Shown: positions 1 to 13,800, counted from the first letter of the stretch. The stretch: DNA of 64,000 bases from Clarireedia homoeocarpa (GCA_001465935.1 LNKV01000003.1:440363-504362), one strand, 5' to 3'. Numbers and translations: made by a program. Notes: generated by a model not told the origin, from the sequence alone.

Positions 1-1154
1 TGATCCTGGTCGCTTAAAGTGTTGGACTGTGGCAGCGGCTCTGCGCTTCTTGCGTTCTCTTCGTAGGGACTTGTCTCGCCTCCAGGCTTAGAAGGCGAAC
101 TTGCAGTTTCGTGTTCGTCCATGAACCTAGAACTGGACCAACCTGTGGTTGGAGGCGTTTCCTCCCCTGGGTGAAACCTTGCGATTACAATGTCTCCTTC
201 AATACTTGGAATAGGTGAAGTGGACTCGTCTGTAAGGTATGTAGAACGCGGGTTTGAGGGATTTGCATCGATCGTTTCTAAAAGGTCTATCTCCTCTGGT
301 AAAAGATCCTCGTGGATATCTTGCACTCCGTTCCGGCTGCCGCTATCAGGTAGCTGGAAATCCTCCTGTGGGGTATTCCCCTGAAACTTTGGCGACACTA
401 GGAGACCTTCATCGTTCGTAACTTTTGGCTCTTCCACTGACCCATTTCTATCATCGTCTGAAAACCGAATTTCTTCTCGTAATTTGGATCTTGGCCTTCG
501 ACGACCCCGTTTGCTCGCCACACTCGATGCTGCGGTTTCCAAAGGCGTCTTTTTCTTAGAGGATGTTGGCTTTTTAGGAGTCGCCCCCTTCACAGATCTC
601 GACCGTTGCTTTTTGTGACTCGTTTCCCCTTCGGTGTCTCCGATAAAATAATCATTCGTATCTTGATCGTCCACCTGTTCCCCGGCGCTTTTTCGACCGC
701 GTTTACGTCCTCGAACCGGAGTTGCCAGTCTTTTTACCGGGGTATTCGATTTTCTCGGTCGACCTCTACCTCGTTTTGGAGTTGCGCCGTATTGCACATT
801 ATCTTCCGTGTCCGAAAGTCCTCTCAATGGTACAGTTGTGGTCGTCGTTCGTTCTATTCGTCGTGGTATCGGTGCAGGCGTTGGACTGCTGAAGTTATGA
901 GGTCTTAGATTGGCATGGTCATCCTCTTCGTCGGAATCTCCAGCCTGGACGGTGACTCTAATCTTCTGCGGCGAAATTGCATCTCCCACATCTAGCTCAA
1001 AAATCTGTTTTCTCGGAGAACTGCCAGGTGTTGGCAAGGAAAGGCGCGAATGTGGAGTCTTCCGACGTTTCGTACTCGGCGGCGCACGAAATACTAGTGA
1101 GTCATTAAGAGGATCAGGGGAGGACGGCGAACTATCATATCTCTCGGACTGCAT
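1..1154 (-). CDS. AT-hook nuclear protein, 3' end outside window
   Basis: Open reading frame of 384 codons without a stop, starting at the ATG at 1154 and running off the window edge; no intron is needed in the visible part. The protein is basic and low-complexity with many SP/TP sites. It has AT-hook cores near residues 127-136 (RGRGRPRK) and 147-155 (RGRKRGRK), and a third basic GRRRPR patch near 222. AT-hooks bind the minor groove of AT-rich DNA, so a chromatin or transcription role in the nucleus is likely. The acidic patch after residue 72 (DSDEEDD) and scattered basic clusters fit a disordered nuclear protein. The C-terminus is not visible, so a catalytic or other domain there cannot be excluded. 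It diverges from the oxygenase gene at 3044 across a 1.9-kb intergenic region. The AT-hook call is sure; the specific function is unknown. Confidence 0.82.
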   Translation of the reverse strand, partial: MQSERYDSSPSSPDPLNDSLVFRAPPSTKRRKTPHSRLSLPTPGSSPRKQIFELDVGDAISPQKIRVTVQAGDSDEEDDHANLRPHNFSSPTPAPIPRRIERTTTTTVPLRGLSDTEDNVQYGATPKRGRGRPRKSNTPVKRLATPVRGRKRGRKSAGEQVDDQDTNDYFIGDTEGETSHKKQRSRSVKGATPKKPTSSKKKTPLETAASSVASKRGRRRPRSKLREEIRFSDDDRNGSVEEPKVTNDEGLLVSPKFQGNTPQEDFQLPDSGSRNGVQDIHEDLLPEEIDLLETIDANPSNPRSTYLTDESTSPIPSIEGDIVIARFHPGEETPPTTGWSSSRFMDEHETASSPSKPGGETSPYEENARSAEPLPQSNTLSDQD

Positions 1155-3043
1155 GGTAATGATATGTTTGCGAGGGCGCAATTGCTGCGATTAAAGCTCT
1201 CTGTTTGCGATCTAAAGTACATAAGACTTTGCAGGGGGTCCGCTAACCAGTTGATTCGACGTCGGGCTCATCTCCACGATGATGTATGCTACGATGTGAA
1301 TATTGTCGCAAGATCTCAAGATGCGACGATATGGTTTGTTTACATTGGAAGCGGCCGCGGAAAGAAGAGATATGATTGGCTGCGAAATAGCTTCGTAAAT
1401 ACAACCACCTTTTCTGAAGTCTCGTCCCTCCACCCCTCGAATATTCCTATTTTCGATTTCAACATGGGAGTGTGCAAACCACCGACTCCTTGCAATAAGT
1501 AAGTCTTTGCAGTGATGAGTACATGGCGAGAAGCTTGCCTCATGCTATGCAAATAAGGAGCAGTTCTTCTGATTTGCGCGTTTCTTTCAACAATTTCTCA
1601 CTCTGCCACGACCCCTAGGTTGGATTGCTTGTTGCTTGTTGCTTGTTGCTTGTTCTTGCCTCTGTTACAAAGCAACACACAACACAAGGCTATGGTCATC
1701 CATCTAGGGATCTCTTTCGAACAGGGACTTGATACTCCCGTCTTTGTTCGATATGAGGACAAAGGAAGAGTTCAAGAAAGCAAATGTGATCCGGGCAGCG
1801 TCTTTGTTTGGACAATTACCCTTTGAAGCGCATTGTGCTCCCATGATGTATATAATAGCCATAGCCATGATCTTGTCAACACGCCCATTGTTCCCCCATA
1901 TTCGTTCTTTTACTTCTAATCTGCATTCTTCTGAGCCAAGTCTATCGCCCACGAACACCGGTCTTCTCTCGAGAAACAGGATCAGCCCGTGAGCCATGTC
2001 CTATCCACATATTCGACAATTTTTCATAACCAGACTTCTACGATGGGTTGATGGATACCTTACGAAGCAGTTCTGTCAGTACTTTTCTATCTTTGATCTT
2101 TTCCAGACCGTATGGGGTTTTCTTTTGACTTTGGTAAGTTTAGGTCGGTATAAGAAGCCAGTGGAGGATCTTCCGCGACTACGACCACACTCGGAAGCAA
2201 GTACCAGGAGTCCTAAATCTTCTGCGTTCAAGCGAGAGCAGTATGAGCAGCGTAAGAAAGCCGTCCCCCGTGTTCGCTTTTGCCCCTTTTCAACCTTCAC
2301 TGTAATCATAAACTCACCGAATTGCCAAAACACTATACCCAGCAAGCACAGTATACCAAGCAAGCAAAGGGGGGGAGAGATGGGAAAGGCTGGAAAGGCT
2401 GGCAAGGCAAGCTGGTAAGTCATCAATCCATAGTATCTAATATCTAACAGATTATCCCAACCCGATCAAGCGTTGTCCTTCAGACATGCACAATACACAA
2501 TGCTGCGCTGCATGAAATGATCATCCATCACCTGTGTGGCAACCGCGATTTGTCATCGATCGCTTACTAATCCATCCACCCCGCCGATTCCCGAGGTGCG
2601 GGAATACGGCATTTGGTACGATTAGTCTTGCACTGCAGCTCAATTGCGTGATCGAGACCGAGACCTCTTCAGAACTTCGGCATTCCCACTGGACTGTATC
2701 GGGTTCCCTCACATTGCAACGCGGGGATAAGGCACAAGACGCAAATAGATTTCTAATCTCGATGAATGACGTGTTGCCGCTGCTTAACAATACCAATTGT
2801 CATACGAAGTAGTAAGGGCAGCAAAAAGCTACTCATTCCTCTACACCTATATATAATTGCTATCCAACCTCCAGATCCAGATCCTATTGACATTTCACAC
2901 ACAGGTACGCAGATATACAAAGAGCTTTACTGCTAAACCATCTTCAATTCGCTTTCAAGACGTTCAAAACACAGCTCACCCGATCATTCCAGAGATCATC
3001 TCTACTTCCATCTGCAAGAATCACACATCGACAGCGACACATC
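1155..3043. other. Divergent intergenic region, AT-hook gene / AsaB-like oxygenase
   Basis: This 1.9-kb interval lies between two start codons pointing away from each other, so it should hold both promoters. Short open frames on both strands (for example 1996-2418 and 2076-2426) overlap each other antisense and show no recognisable motif. A TATA-like site lies near 2848, on the oxygenase side. Nothing else supportable was seen. Confidence 0.6.
2848..2856 (+). promoter_or_regulatory. TATA-like element upstream of the AsaB-like gene
   Basis: TATATATAA stands about 190 bases before the ATG at 3044 and is followed by a C/A-rich leader. The spacing suits a core promoter with a 5' UTR of roughly 150 bases. 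This is inferred from sequence only. Confidence 0.45.
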
Positions 3044-3973
3044 ATGACGACAGCTGCACCAATTCACAGCATACCCGCCCATAACCTTTCACAATCCTCG
3101 CGTCTTGAGGCTGCAGGCCAAACCAGCAACAAGGACAGCAGTTTTATTCCTCGTGGCGATACAGTCGTCTCACTGAACTACTTCCGACCACCCGAAGATG
3201 GCTCCGTCCCATTCAACTACGTCGAAGAACCACCGGCGGGTCAACCCCAACGCAATTACGGGGACTTCGATATCCAAGTACCCATAACTGATATACGCGG
3301 CAGAGAGTCAGAATATACACTCGACAAGGATGCCTTCGAAGTAATTCCCCAAGTGCCGGAGTCTGCGGAGAAGGAATTCAAAGACGATGATTCGATCAAG
3401 AAGAATTACTATCCGGAAGTCGAAAAACTAATCTTGGATAATGTACCCGGCTCGAATAAAATATTTATCTTCGACCATACCGTTCGCCGCTCAAACCCCA
3501 ATGCTCATCGATCACCGGTCACCCGAGTACATATCGATCAGACAAAGAAGTCTGCTATCCAGCGCGTGCGTCGCCATCTTCCAGAAGAAGCTGAGAAACT
3601 GCTGCAAGGCCGCTACCGAATCATCAACGTCTGGCGACCACTGAACGGACCTGTACAAGGTACACCTCTAGCATTCGCTAGTTCATCAACTTTGAAAGAT
3701 GAAGATCTCATCCCAATTGAACATCGCTACCCAGATACCACTGGAGAGACTGCGGGTATTAGATATAATGAGGGCCAGAAATGGCACTACTTGTCCGGGA
3801 TGAAGAATAATGAGAGGCTGTTCTTGGAGTGTTTTGATAGTGAGAGCCTCAAGCCTGGCTCGAAGGTTCAGGGTGGGAGAGTGCCGCATACGGCTTTTGT
3901 TGACCCAAGGACACCGGAAGGTGCGAGGGGTAGGGAGAGTATTGAAGTTAGATGTTTGGTCTTTGGTCCCTAG
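3044..3973 (+). CDS. AsaB/CmcJ-like Fe(II)/2-oxoglutarate oxygenase
   Basis: Single-exon gene of 309 residues, which is typical for this fungal family (AsaB of aspirochlorine biosynthesis, GA4-desaturase-like and CmcJ-like proteins). Family hallmarks are visible in order: DHTVRR near 144-149, VHIDQT near 162-167 (H163 and D165 would be the HxD iron ligands), INVWRPL near 194-200, the RY-x6-W-x-Y segment near 240-249, CFDS near 263-266, and PHTAFVDP near 281-288, where H282 is the likely third iron ligand. Members hydroxylate, desaturate or methoxylate small molecules, often in secondary metabolism, and are soluble enzymes without a signal peptide. No biosynthetic cluster is visible: one neighbour is an AT-hook gene and the other side is an 11-kb gene-free tract. 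The family call is strong; the substrate is unknown. Confidence 0.85.
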   Translation: MTTAAPIHSIPAHNLSQSSRLEAAGQTSNKDSSFIPRGDTVVSLNYFRPPEDGSVPFNYVEEPPAGQPQRNYGDFDIQVPITDIRGRESEYTLDKDAFEVIPQVPESAEKEFKDDDSIKKNYYPEVEKLILDNVPGSNKIFIFDHTVRRSNPNAHRSPVTRVHIDQTKKSAIQRVRRHLPEEAEKLLQGRYRIINVWRPLNGPVQGTPLAFASSSTLKDEDLIPIEHRYPDTTGETAGIRYNEGQKWHYLSGMKNNERLFLECFDSESLKPGSKVQGGRVPHTAFVDPRTPEGARGRESIEVRCLVFGP

Positions 3974-4816
3974 AAGAGGGCTAGATGTGTGAATTTACTG
4001 TTTAGATAGGATTGGGTTGCTGGTTTAGCATTTTTGGGTTAGCATTTATATGAATTTATGGATTATCATATAACGAGTCTCTTTCCTTCTCATCTGGTTA
4101 ATTCGGGTGAGTGAATACATCTTGAATGAGAGTGCCAAACCCCTAATTTCGTTTGGAAGCATGGAGTAATGTTCATGCCATAGTTCGCTATGATTATGTG
4201 CTATAGACAAGCAACCTACTTTTGATTGATCACAACCGTAGGCATTTATTTGCCTCTTATGTTTGACTGACAACTTACCTGCTCATTTGCTACCTTGCGG
4301 GGTCACGAAAATACATGAAGGATGAACACATTGACAACAACATACTCGAACTAAAAATGTATGCATGCATGCATCTATTATGAATGACTACAGTTCTCAC
4401 GACCCTATAGTCAGACTATGAATTTTGGGAGAGAAACTTCTTGTTGGAATATAAGCGGAATATATATGTATATATAATGTTATACTTTGAGGGTGCAAAT
4501 CGGTGACGTGCAATGAATTACAGTGACTCGGTGCCAGGTGAGTAGATAGATGAATCGGTTGAGCGGGGATGGACCGGGAAAGTCCAGAACGGGCAGATCT
4601 ATACGGCGCTGCACGGGGACTGTGCTGGGTGTATTTCTATCGGGAGGGTATTATGAATAGATTAGGTGAGGGGCTGTGTGATGGGGAGTTGATGAAAGGG
4701 GGAAGGAAGTTAATGACCGTGTGGAAAGGAGATGAAAACATGTCGTTATTGTGGTGCATTCTTAGTGTTGTCATTGCCCCCGCACACGTATAGTGAGTGC
4801 AGCAGCGTTATCATTA

Positions 4817-4817
<1 letters not shown>

Positions 4818-4848
<31 letters not shown>
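4818..4848 (+). repeat. Hexanucleotide repeat (CGTTGT)n
   Basis: About five tandem CGTTGT units in a gene-free stretch. It is a simple microsatellite. Confidence 0.9.
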
Positions 4849-7800
4849 ATCAGATACACTACAACGAATGCTAATATCCGAGTAGGAGATATACATGCAT
4901 AACTGCATGCCATGCCATGCCTCACCATATGATTATGTGCGCATCTTCAGCTATCGATAACTCATGGAGTGTATCTTTGACATCACACTTCTGTTGACTG
5001 TTCCAGTGACTACTGAACGATCAAAAGTAGGTTTTTAAGGGGACTCGATGAGCTGCTGTTTACATCTCCAGCGACTATCGGTGTTTTTATACTTTGATCT
5101 AGCTGCAGCCTGCGAACGGTGTCTAGCCGTAAGGAGAAACGGAGGATATTGAATGAATGCTCCTCAGTAGAAACGAATGAATAGAAGATACTGTATCAAT
5201 GCTCCGCACTTAATCACACAGTCAAGTGGTGAATGGTGAATGACGATTGATGGTTGGGATCTTGGACGAGGCGATGGCTTCACTACCTCTCCGCGAGTAC
5301 TTATGGCATATGACTTCCAGCTTCCCAACATCATCTTTCTCCGCAGGGAATTTGGCATAAATACGGCCTAGAAGAAATACTATTATTCACCGACTCAGCA
5401 GGTACCGGGGTTTGTGTAGTACTCACGGTCCAGACGTCAATGGACTGTACATCTATTGCAACTTTCCTCAGAGTTCAGAATAGACAGATAATTCACAGAT
5501 TCGTACTATTGTTTTCAGTAAACTCATCGTGTAATTCTTGCAGTGGCGGTGAAAAGGATAAAATAACAACAGTCTCTACTAAATCGACAATAAATTCATA
5601 CTAGGACTTGAATATCGCTACTTGAGCGTCTGTTGGATAGGGCTCACAACACGTACGGCACTAGATTCAGACAGCACAACGCCATAAACAAAAATCGGCA
5701 CGCCCGCATTTTGTGAATCTGAATTTCCTTGAGAGCTTGCAGGACCCTTTTATAGACATAGACAAGTTGAGCTGCAACGAAACGAGTACTTCCGTACGTG
5801 GGATTCCTGCTACGGAGAACGCTAAATAGTGAGTGTGTTTTGGGTATATTAAGATCGCCCCAATATCTGTACTTTAGGTCGAAAGTTGCAGAATACCTCG
5901 TGTCGTGATTGAGAAAGGTAGTCGTGAGTTCGAGCTTGCAGTATTCAGAAATACCTGGGGTTTTCTTCATTGAGATGACTGTAGTTAAAAGTAACTCTCA
6001 CTTCCGCATCAGGGTCAGGGTCAGGGTTTGCAAACTTGTCCTCGTTCACGAGCTTCGGTTCTGCGTTTCAATCTGCCAACTCCTTGTTCGCCAGCAAGAA
6101 CCTCTTGTACATTTCGCAGAATAGGCCTTCAAAATTGTACGCTGGCGCCAATACCGGATGGAAAGAAATTTTCATCCACTTTCACGTGGATATATTCCTC
6201 ATATGATTCACATAACGGCAGATGCTGACCAATGCAATCACTTAATATTATTCACTGCCGTCATTCTAGACTTCTAAGAACAGTATTTAAACGGACATTT
6301 CGCATTACATGAACTGTAAAATCACCGCAGGTCCCGTATATAAGATTTGCTTCATACTGATGAAACGTCTTGGATGACAACAGAATTTGGAAACGACAGC
6401 AGTCAGTCAAACGGCAACAGCTGGTCGCACGTTGCCATTCCAGATTATCTATAAATATCTACAGAACCTTCCATGAGTAATCGACGAAAGTTAGTCTTCT
6501 TCCTCTTGGTTCGCTCAACCGGCCTCGCAAGTTTCGTGAGTTTCGTGTGCCATGCTAGGATAAGGCCATCATTCGAAGACTTACATGCATTAATAACGAG
6601 CTGGTGGAAATAAAGTAGGATGATCATCGTAGCATGGAAGTGAGTATCGGGGCAAGATATCCCTTGAACACATGAATCAAGGAAAACATAGTGTATAACA
6701 TGCTGTTGGGCTAGAAAAGCAGTAATTTTGTAGAGATTGAAGGAGTTCAAATGAGCAGCACAAGTCGATAGAGCACGGTGATACGATTATAGCGGAATGA
6801 GAAACGAGAGTACTCATGAGTACGATAGAGGTGCCTGGTGCATGTGTCACTTTGCCTTTGGACGGATGACTATGATGGCTTGAAGGCTGATGCGCGAGCC
6901 CTCGGTGACAGGTGAAGTAGAGAATAGAAGAGAATAGCACCGAGCGAAGGAAAGTTTGGACACGAAGAGATAATCGAGATCGATCATAGAAGTTGAGGCG
7001 CTCCATGGGGAGTAGAAAGATAGTGGGAAACATTTATTTGATACTATCACGCTTTGAAAATCTAGCTGTCTCACCAACCTCATCATCTGAATATTGCCTC
7101 CAGCGGTACGAACAGAAGGAAATGAATGTGAAAGATCTTAAGTGAGGTTAAACAATGGAGAAGAAAGTATATCGTGAAGTTCCACACCTTGCGAGCATAT
7201 TAAGATCTCACGGCTATCGCGCGTGTGATAAAAATTGACTTCAAGACTTGCCCTGGCGACCAAGAAGCATACTCTCAGCCGCACAAGGTATTTTACTAAT
7301 CATGAAGAATGAAGTTCAGATGTAACGATTTAACGATGAAAGAGATAACTATATCTGATTCAGCATCGCGATCAAGATCGAGCTTAAGAGATCCATCTCA
7401 GATCCCATCGAGCGTTCAAAACAAACATCTGTTATTTTCGGAGACGGGAAGAGTCATGATACCCTGTTGAGGCGCTTTTTTTCTCCCGCGTGGTTAGACT
7501 CGGGCAGAATATTTTAAGTTCCAACATAGCTTTTCTATTATTTGGTGAAGAAAATTCGGGAAGAGTATCACCGGAAAGGGTAATTCAATTTACTGCTTGT
7601 GAGGAAAATATGGTGCATGTCCGTATGCTCCACCACTGTAGAATAGACTGACAGGTGATGTTCAGGTCTCAAGAAACCGGAAAAGTCAAGAAGACAAAAA
7701 GCAAAGAGCGGTAGGTCCTGACCTCATCTATTTTGTATTATCAAGAGATATTGCTTCTTCAAGATGCCGAAAGATGCCGATATCTCAAAGGATGCCGAAA

Positions 7801-10800
7801 TTTGAGACCCGTGCTGTCTTCGTCTATCTGAGGTCATGCATAGGGCCTCAAAGCAAGAAAGAAGTGCCTAGAAGAATCCCAAGCTTCTAGAAAGGGACCA
7901 GTGGAGGCCAAATAGAACAAGGGGGGTATCGTGCATCGTGGTAAGATGTCTTTGGGTGAATCCCGGTTGGTGAATCCGAAAATCCTTCTCGCATTGATGG
8001 ACAGCTTCTCGCGGCTGCCATATATAAAAGGAGAAAACAAAGAGTGAAACTACCACTGCACCAATATGAACAGATCTGAACGGATCTGAACTGAAACTTA
8101 AGTCTGTGTGTGCAGGTGTGGGTGGACTTGGACTAGGAGATATGACATACATAAACATCGGAAAGTAGTGGCCAGCAAAGATTCATACTAGATGTAGGTG
8201 AGTGTGCGAGAATCTGAGAGGAAATGGGTGTGTGCTTTCCCAGAATGGGCGTTCTGATGAAACAAGATTGCTTTTTCCATTGCTACGTGCCCATCAGCAA
8301 ATACAAGTAATTCATTCGTATTTGCCAGGATGAAAAGAATCTTCCGCAGCACAATAACCACCAGGAGGCAAAAAAGCAGCGAGCGCAGCGTGCAGATTCG
8401 AAAGGACAAGGGGATGTGGATAGCTGATGTGGATAGTTGATGTGGGTAGTTCACAATAGAGACCAGATCAGTGACTTAATAGGAGGAGATCCTACCAAAT
8501 GATAGATTCGATAGTTCTAGTCGGAGATCGCAAAACACACCGATCCGAGTAGCTCGGATTCTGTCAATCAAATCCTCTTTTCAAGCCTCAACCACCACCA
8601 TTAGGTGAGATTGTGGAGTTCAGCGCTCGTACAGGTTCTGGCAACTTGGCAGGAGTTATTTTCGTTCCATCAAATCGACTGGATTGGATTGGATAGCGGT
8701 GCGTTTGCACGGCATTGTATTGTGCCTTGCCATACGAACCGTGCATAGGGGAAAAAGCAAATATGATGATGAGCAACGGAAGCAGACGAAGCTGACTCCC
8801 GATGCAAAGGAAAAAATGTAAAATGCATTGACCGCTCAATCGCTCATTCATTCTATCACATCAAAAATGTCGAATCCTAGATCCAATGTTGTCGGAAATA
8901 CGATTCCTATCATACTGATTGATAAGTCTCTGCTGATGTGAGATACTTTTAGCTTCCTTAGGGACCTTGTTCATGCTAATGTACTGCAATGTATCTATTT
9001 ACCTATCCTCCCCTTCGCTTGCTAGCCGGCGCAGACTGTCAGGCAGCAGGCTAGGGTGGAAAAGACCATCCAGCTCGAACGGGACGTATAGCTTTCCCCA
9101 AGATATTGAACCAGGGAGACCACGTGTGTCTGTGGTGTGATGGGATGTGATGCACCGATGCTTACTGGGGCACAGCTCGTGAGGCCCGAGGAGGAAAGCG
9201 TAGTAGGAATATTCTGGAGGTGGATTGGGCGTCCACTCGCTCGTAGGAATTACTGGAATTGGCAAGAGAAAGGATGAGATAGTTAGGCGAGCAGAGGGTA
9301 GAGGGAAGTACACAGCCGTACGGTTCGCTTCGTTTGGAAAAGACATCCCACGCGGGGGGTCCCAAAGCTATCTGTGATGCTGAAGCAGGTGATTGCGAGG
9401 TGAGATGTGAAAAGGCCAAAGTTTAGATAGAGAGATGGATGCGATTGGAGGTATCATTATTGGCAGCTAATGGGGCACTGCTCCCCGAGACGACTAGAGT
9501 ATGTTGGCATAAACGCAGAGAGAGCACTTCGTCCACAGGAATCGAGTAAGGGACCATGGCAGTTGAAATTGAGTTCTGACAGATAACGACCACGGCGGCG
9601 CAGTTGAGGGCTTTTTGCAGTGAGTGGAATGAGCAAGAGCCTATGGAAGCAAAGAGTTGTGCTGTAAGTACCTGTAAGTACCTCTCAGCTGTGCAGTGTG
9701 CAGTGTGCAGTGTGCATCGCAGTAGGGACTTTGGCCCAGCTCCAATGATGATCGGAAGATCAGGATTTTCGCACCCTGCATGATTCGCGGGGTGCAGGAT
9801 ACCAACAGCGAAAGCGGCGGATTTCACGAGGAAAAACCTTGAACTTTGCACGAATAGTGAGTGAGTGGAGACCTGTACCAATCTTTTACTCCCTGAAAAT
9901 GGATCCAGTCATGGCACCGCACTTTTTGGAACAGTTATGTGGTTCTCCTGGCTGGTACCGCTGCCATGGATGTCAAAAGAATTCGAAGTTTAAGGCTATG
10001 TGAGACAATGTTTCAACTGGGGAGCGATTCAGGGAGCCTTTGCAAGTAGGCCACTAGAGTTTGGACTACTCCTTTGTATATCCTCCTTTGGTCTACAGCA
10101 CGGCAGCGGGCTGCATTCTCATAAGGCTGCATGTGAGGGCACTGCAGTACAGTAGGTTTTCGGATTTTAGCCCAAGGTACAGAGCAATCTAATTACAAAA
10201 AGGATGTACGGCGTCTGTCCCCTTCCATGCGAGTAGCCTTAATTGGAGTCGACCTAAGGGCGTTTGGGTGCACAATCAGGCTATAATGTCAGGTCTAAAT
10301 AATGCAGCTCGCAAGAGAGCGAACTATTGCTTCCGAACTATCCATATGAAACTTCCGTATTTTTCCAACATCAACGACGCAACAATGAACCCTTCCTGGT
10401 AAATATGCAATGCCACCAACCCACTCGGACATTTCTGCTTGCACCTCACATATGCGTATGGTCATGCGATTCGATCCCTCTAAGAAGAGATCATCGGCAA
10501 CTCAGGACTTAGCTAATCAGGCCACAGAGTCGCTGACCATGAAGGTGGGACGGGCGAAACGTACAGTGAGTGAGTCTATTCTATAAAGTATATGGATCTC
10601 AAACTCTGAAATCCTTCCATTAATGTTCAGTTAAATAATATGTGCTCCATGGGTCCTTGTCGATCCAGGGCGTGACTATTCTACGCCTGTATAGCACATA
10701 GCTTTCGCTGGTGGTACACGATCGCCGTTAGCTCACTCTATTCAGCGCTTAGAAGCACAAAGCGTCTAAAGGGCAGAACAATATCACTAGATTAAGAGTT

Positions 10801-13800
10801 CTGAATCATAATAGAGATTCAATTTTACTGTGTCGTTGGGGAAAGAATCCATTTTCTTCCCCAGAACGATATTTTGTTCTTGAGACCCAGTGGCAAGGCC
10901 CAAAACAATAGCCATTATGTTTGTAATGTGTCTCGCGGTAGTTTTCGATCTCAATAGTCGATGATCCCTGCTGAAGAATTGTTAGAACATATGTGTACTT
11001 TGGTTTGGATGCACTTTTCGAGGAATGACCTTGTAAAGTCGCCGCCTCGCATGCACTGTGCATGCAGCAATTATCAGCAAGGGTATTTGGCCATGCATTG
11101 CTTTTGGGTAACTCACAGATAGCCAGTTGGCGAAAAGTAAGAGCTCTATCACTCGGCATGCCAAGTTTCTTCTGGGAGGGCGCTTTGACAGACGCACCTT
11201 TGTCATGTCAACGGCGCGCGGCTGTGTCCGAAAAATGCGTGCACCATTGGCTTCGTTTCACATTTGTCAAAGCAGATCTCTCGAAGTAAGCCGCAAGGTT
11301 GCAATCACAATCGAAGGCGTATGGCAGCTGGCAGCTGGACGTTGGGACTCATGCTCAGGCAAGTGGAACTTTGCCATTACTGACGTGTCTTTTCTCAAGG
11401 AGCGTTTGGGAGGGGCTGAAATCAAGAGTAGGCTGTCGTCAGAGCGGCGTCCGCATCACTGATTATGGTTTTCGCAGAGTGCTGGCGTATACAAAATGCT
11501 GGATGGTTCTTCTGTGCAACTTCGGGAAGTAAACACAAGTGCTCAGACTTGAAGCATCAAGTCATGAGCTCCAGGAGCTCTCTTTTGCTAAATGAGCGAT
11601 AGTACACACTCCAAAGTAAATTCCAAAATCTATATCGTGTTTCGTCCACTCAACCAGGTTCGAACTCCTTCATACTTCAGTACGGACATTAGAACATCTC
11701 TGCTGCGGGTTGGTAATTAACTTAGAACACGGTAGAGCACGAAAATGCAATTTTTCCCATTCAGAAGTCAAATTGCCCAACATATTGCCTTCTTCCAACT
11801 ATTTGGATCGAGTCAACTCAGACATCATCAATGAGTGTCAAGGCAACCAACACCATATCATTCGTTCCTTCGCATAAGATTACCCGTTACTCAAGAAGAC
11901 TCAAAAAACTCAACTTGTCCAAAAATTTGTCCCATTGTGTCCACTGTTTCCATGTTCCACCAAAAAGCCCACCTTCTCTATATCCTCCCCCGCTTGAGGT
12001 ATTTTGAATTTAGATGGATCATCCTTGTTGGTCCACAAAATGCTCCGAGACATATTGCTCAAGTAAATTTCACTCAAAACTCTTGAGCATCGTTTCATCG
12101 GCCCTTTCCAAGCTAGACCCAGATGTACACATTCGGAGATCAAGGGCTCATAAGGCAGCCTGCATGCCGATAGGAATCTTCATTCCCGTCTGCAGACATC
12201 CCGTCATCTAAACATGATGATACGGCCAAGGTTGAAAAAGCAGACTAGGACCTTTAGTCTCTTGCCGAAACCATCTAGCGGCGGCGCCATCCACAGACCG
12301 GCTTGCCCGACTTTTTTTTCACATGGCCTTCCCGAGCCTACTTTGCCGATCCCCTTTTTCTCGAATTCAAAAGTTATGCGGGAGCAGTGGTAACTTATGT
12401 ATCTGGAACTGGTTTCTGAATCTTTTTTGAAAGGAGTAAGGTTAGTTTCAACTAAGTCATGATGCACCATCACACACAACGGTACAGACCCAGGCAAGCG
12501 CTACATCTGCCTCTTTATCCACCTGAGATGTCCTTTCAGCAGATATGCTTTGTATCAATGAAGGATGGCGCTATACTCGGTACTGTACTCACAATCAACG
12601 CACATCGGATTTGGCAGCAACGTCCAACTCCCGACAAGCAAGAGCATTTAGCTAATGCAAGCGTGCGAAATACGCCAGAGCTTTTTTTTCCAAGCTCTAG
12701 GAAGGAACCAACAGCCATGGTTTTGATTGCATGCGAATAAAGCAGGCATAGTTATAAGGTTCGTGAACACGGCCTCGGCATAAGAACAAGCGGGTGAGTG
12801 TGGCCAAACAGGGTAAAAATGGTTGCGTATGCATCACACCAAAGCTCCGAGTATTTCGAGCCCGCGTAACTAAACTTACGTGTTTTATTACACAACTGCG
12901 AAGTATACTTCGTACGGCTACTGTGTCTGTCTAAGAGTCAAGGGTTTCCCGTTTGCATCTTTTCACCATTTCACTGAGCGAGATTTTGCTGTTTACGGGA
13001 GTGTTCTAGAAAGACCCAACAGCCTGGTAATGGTCCGACATATCCTCCACAAAATTTTCCTTGCGCGACACGAGTAGAAAGTACCGTCACGCCCAGATCT
13101 TTAAGGTTACGGCATTTACTGGTTGATAGACCTTGATATCTATTATTTGCCATTTCGTAGGTGGCTGTCTAGCCAATTGGAAGATCAGATGGACTTTCAT
13201 CTTTCATTCCTTTTGAGGATTAATGAAACCGAGAGTCTTGCTGTTTTGATTACTGTGCACAGGTGCTTTTTTGTTTCTTGGTCCGCAGGCTGTCTGTACT
13301 ATAGCCAAGTAGCTAGTAGGAGATTCTTCTGTCTCCTCTACCTCCTTCCTGCGCCCCCGTCCCCTTCTCAGGGCTTCGAACAATCCCACAACAATTCTTT
13401 GGCCATGACGCAAATCTAGACGACAAAGGCACAATTTGGGGGCCCTTTGGTACACTTTGCCTTCAAGGTTGTACCCGACACTAACTTTCGGGTATAATTT
13501 GGTCGCTCTGCTAAAGTTTTCTTTCCGCCTTGAGTCATCAACTCGGCTCAGGCGAATGCGAGGGCGCTTGAAGATTAGCATTTCGTCAAAACTTCCCCAC
13601 TCCCTCAACTGGGCACCTGAGCTCGCTGCGGGAAACGAGGGAGCGTAACGTAGAGCGAAGCAGGGTGTTTCGGTTTGGCGGGCGGTCCTGGACGTTGGTG
13701 GTTCTGCCGATGGATATCTCTCCAAGCCTTCCGTCTAGATCACCGGTATCAAAGAGCAAAAGTTAGATCAAAGAAGCTGGTGCATCTGCACCTTCCCTCA

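Noticed and set aside
9423..9881. 152-codon minus-strand open frame
   Set aside because: No motif, no signal peptide pattern, no plausible splice extension, and it starts within direct-repeat-like GTGCAGTGTGCA sequence; it reads as a chance frame.
11655..11672. GGTTCGAACTCC resembling a tRNA B box
   Set aside because: No matching A box or acceptor stem could be found at the right distance, so no tRNA is called.
13204..13725. 173-codon minus-strand open frame
   Set aside because: Composition unlike the real genes here, no domain, and overlapped by open frames on the other strand; not supported.
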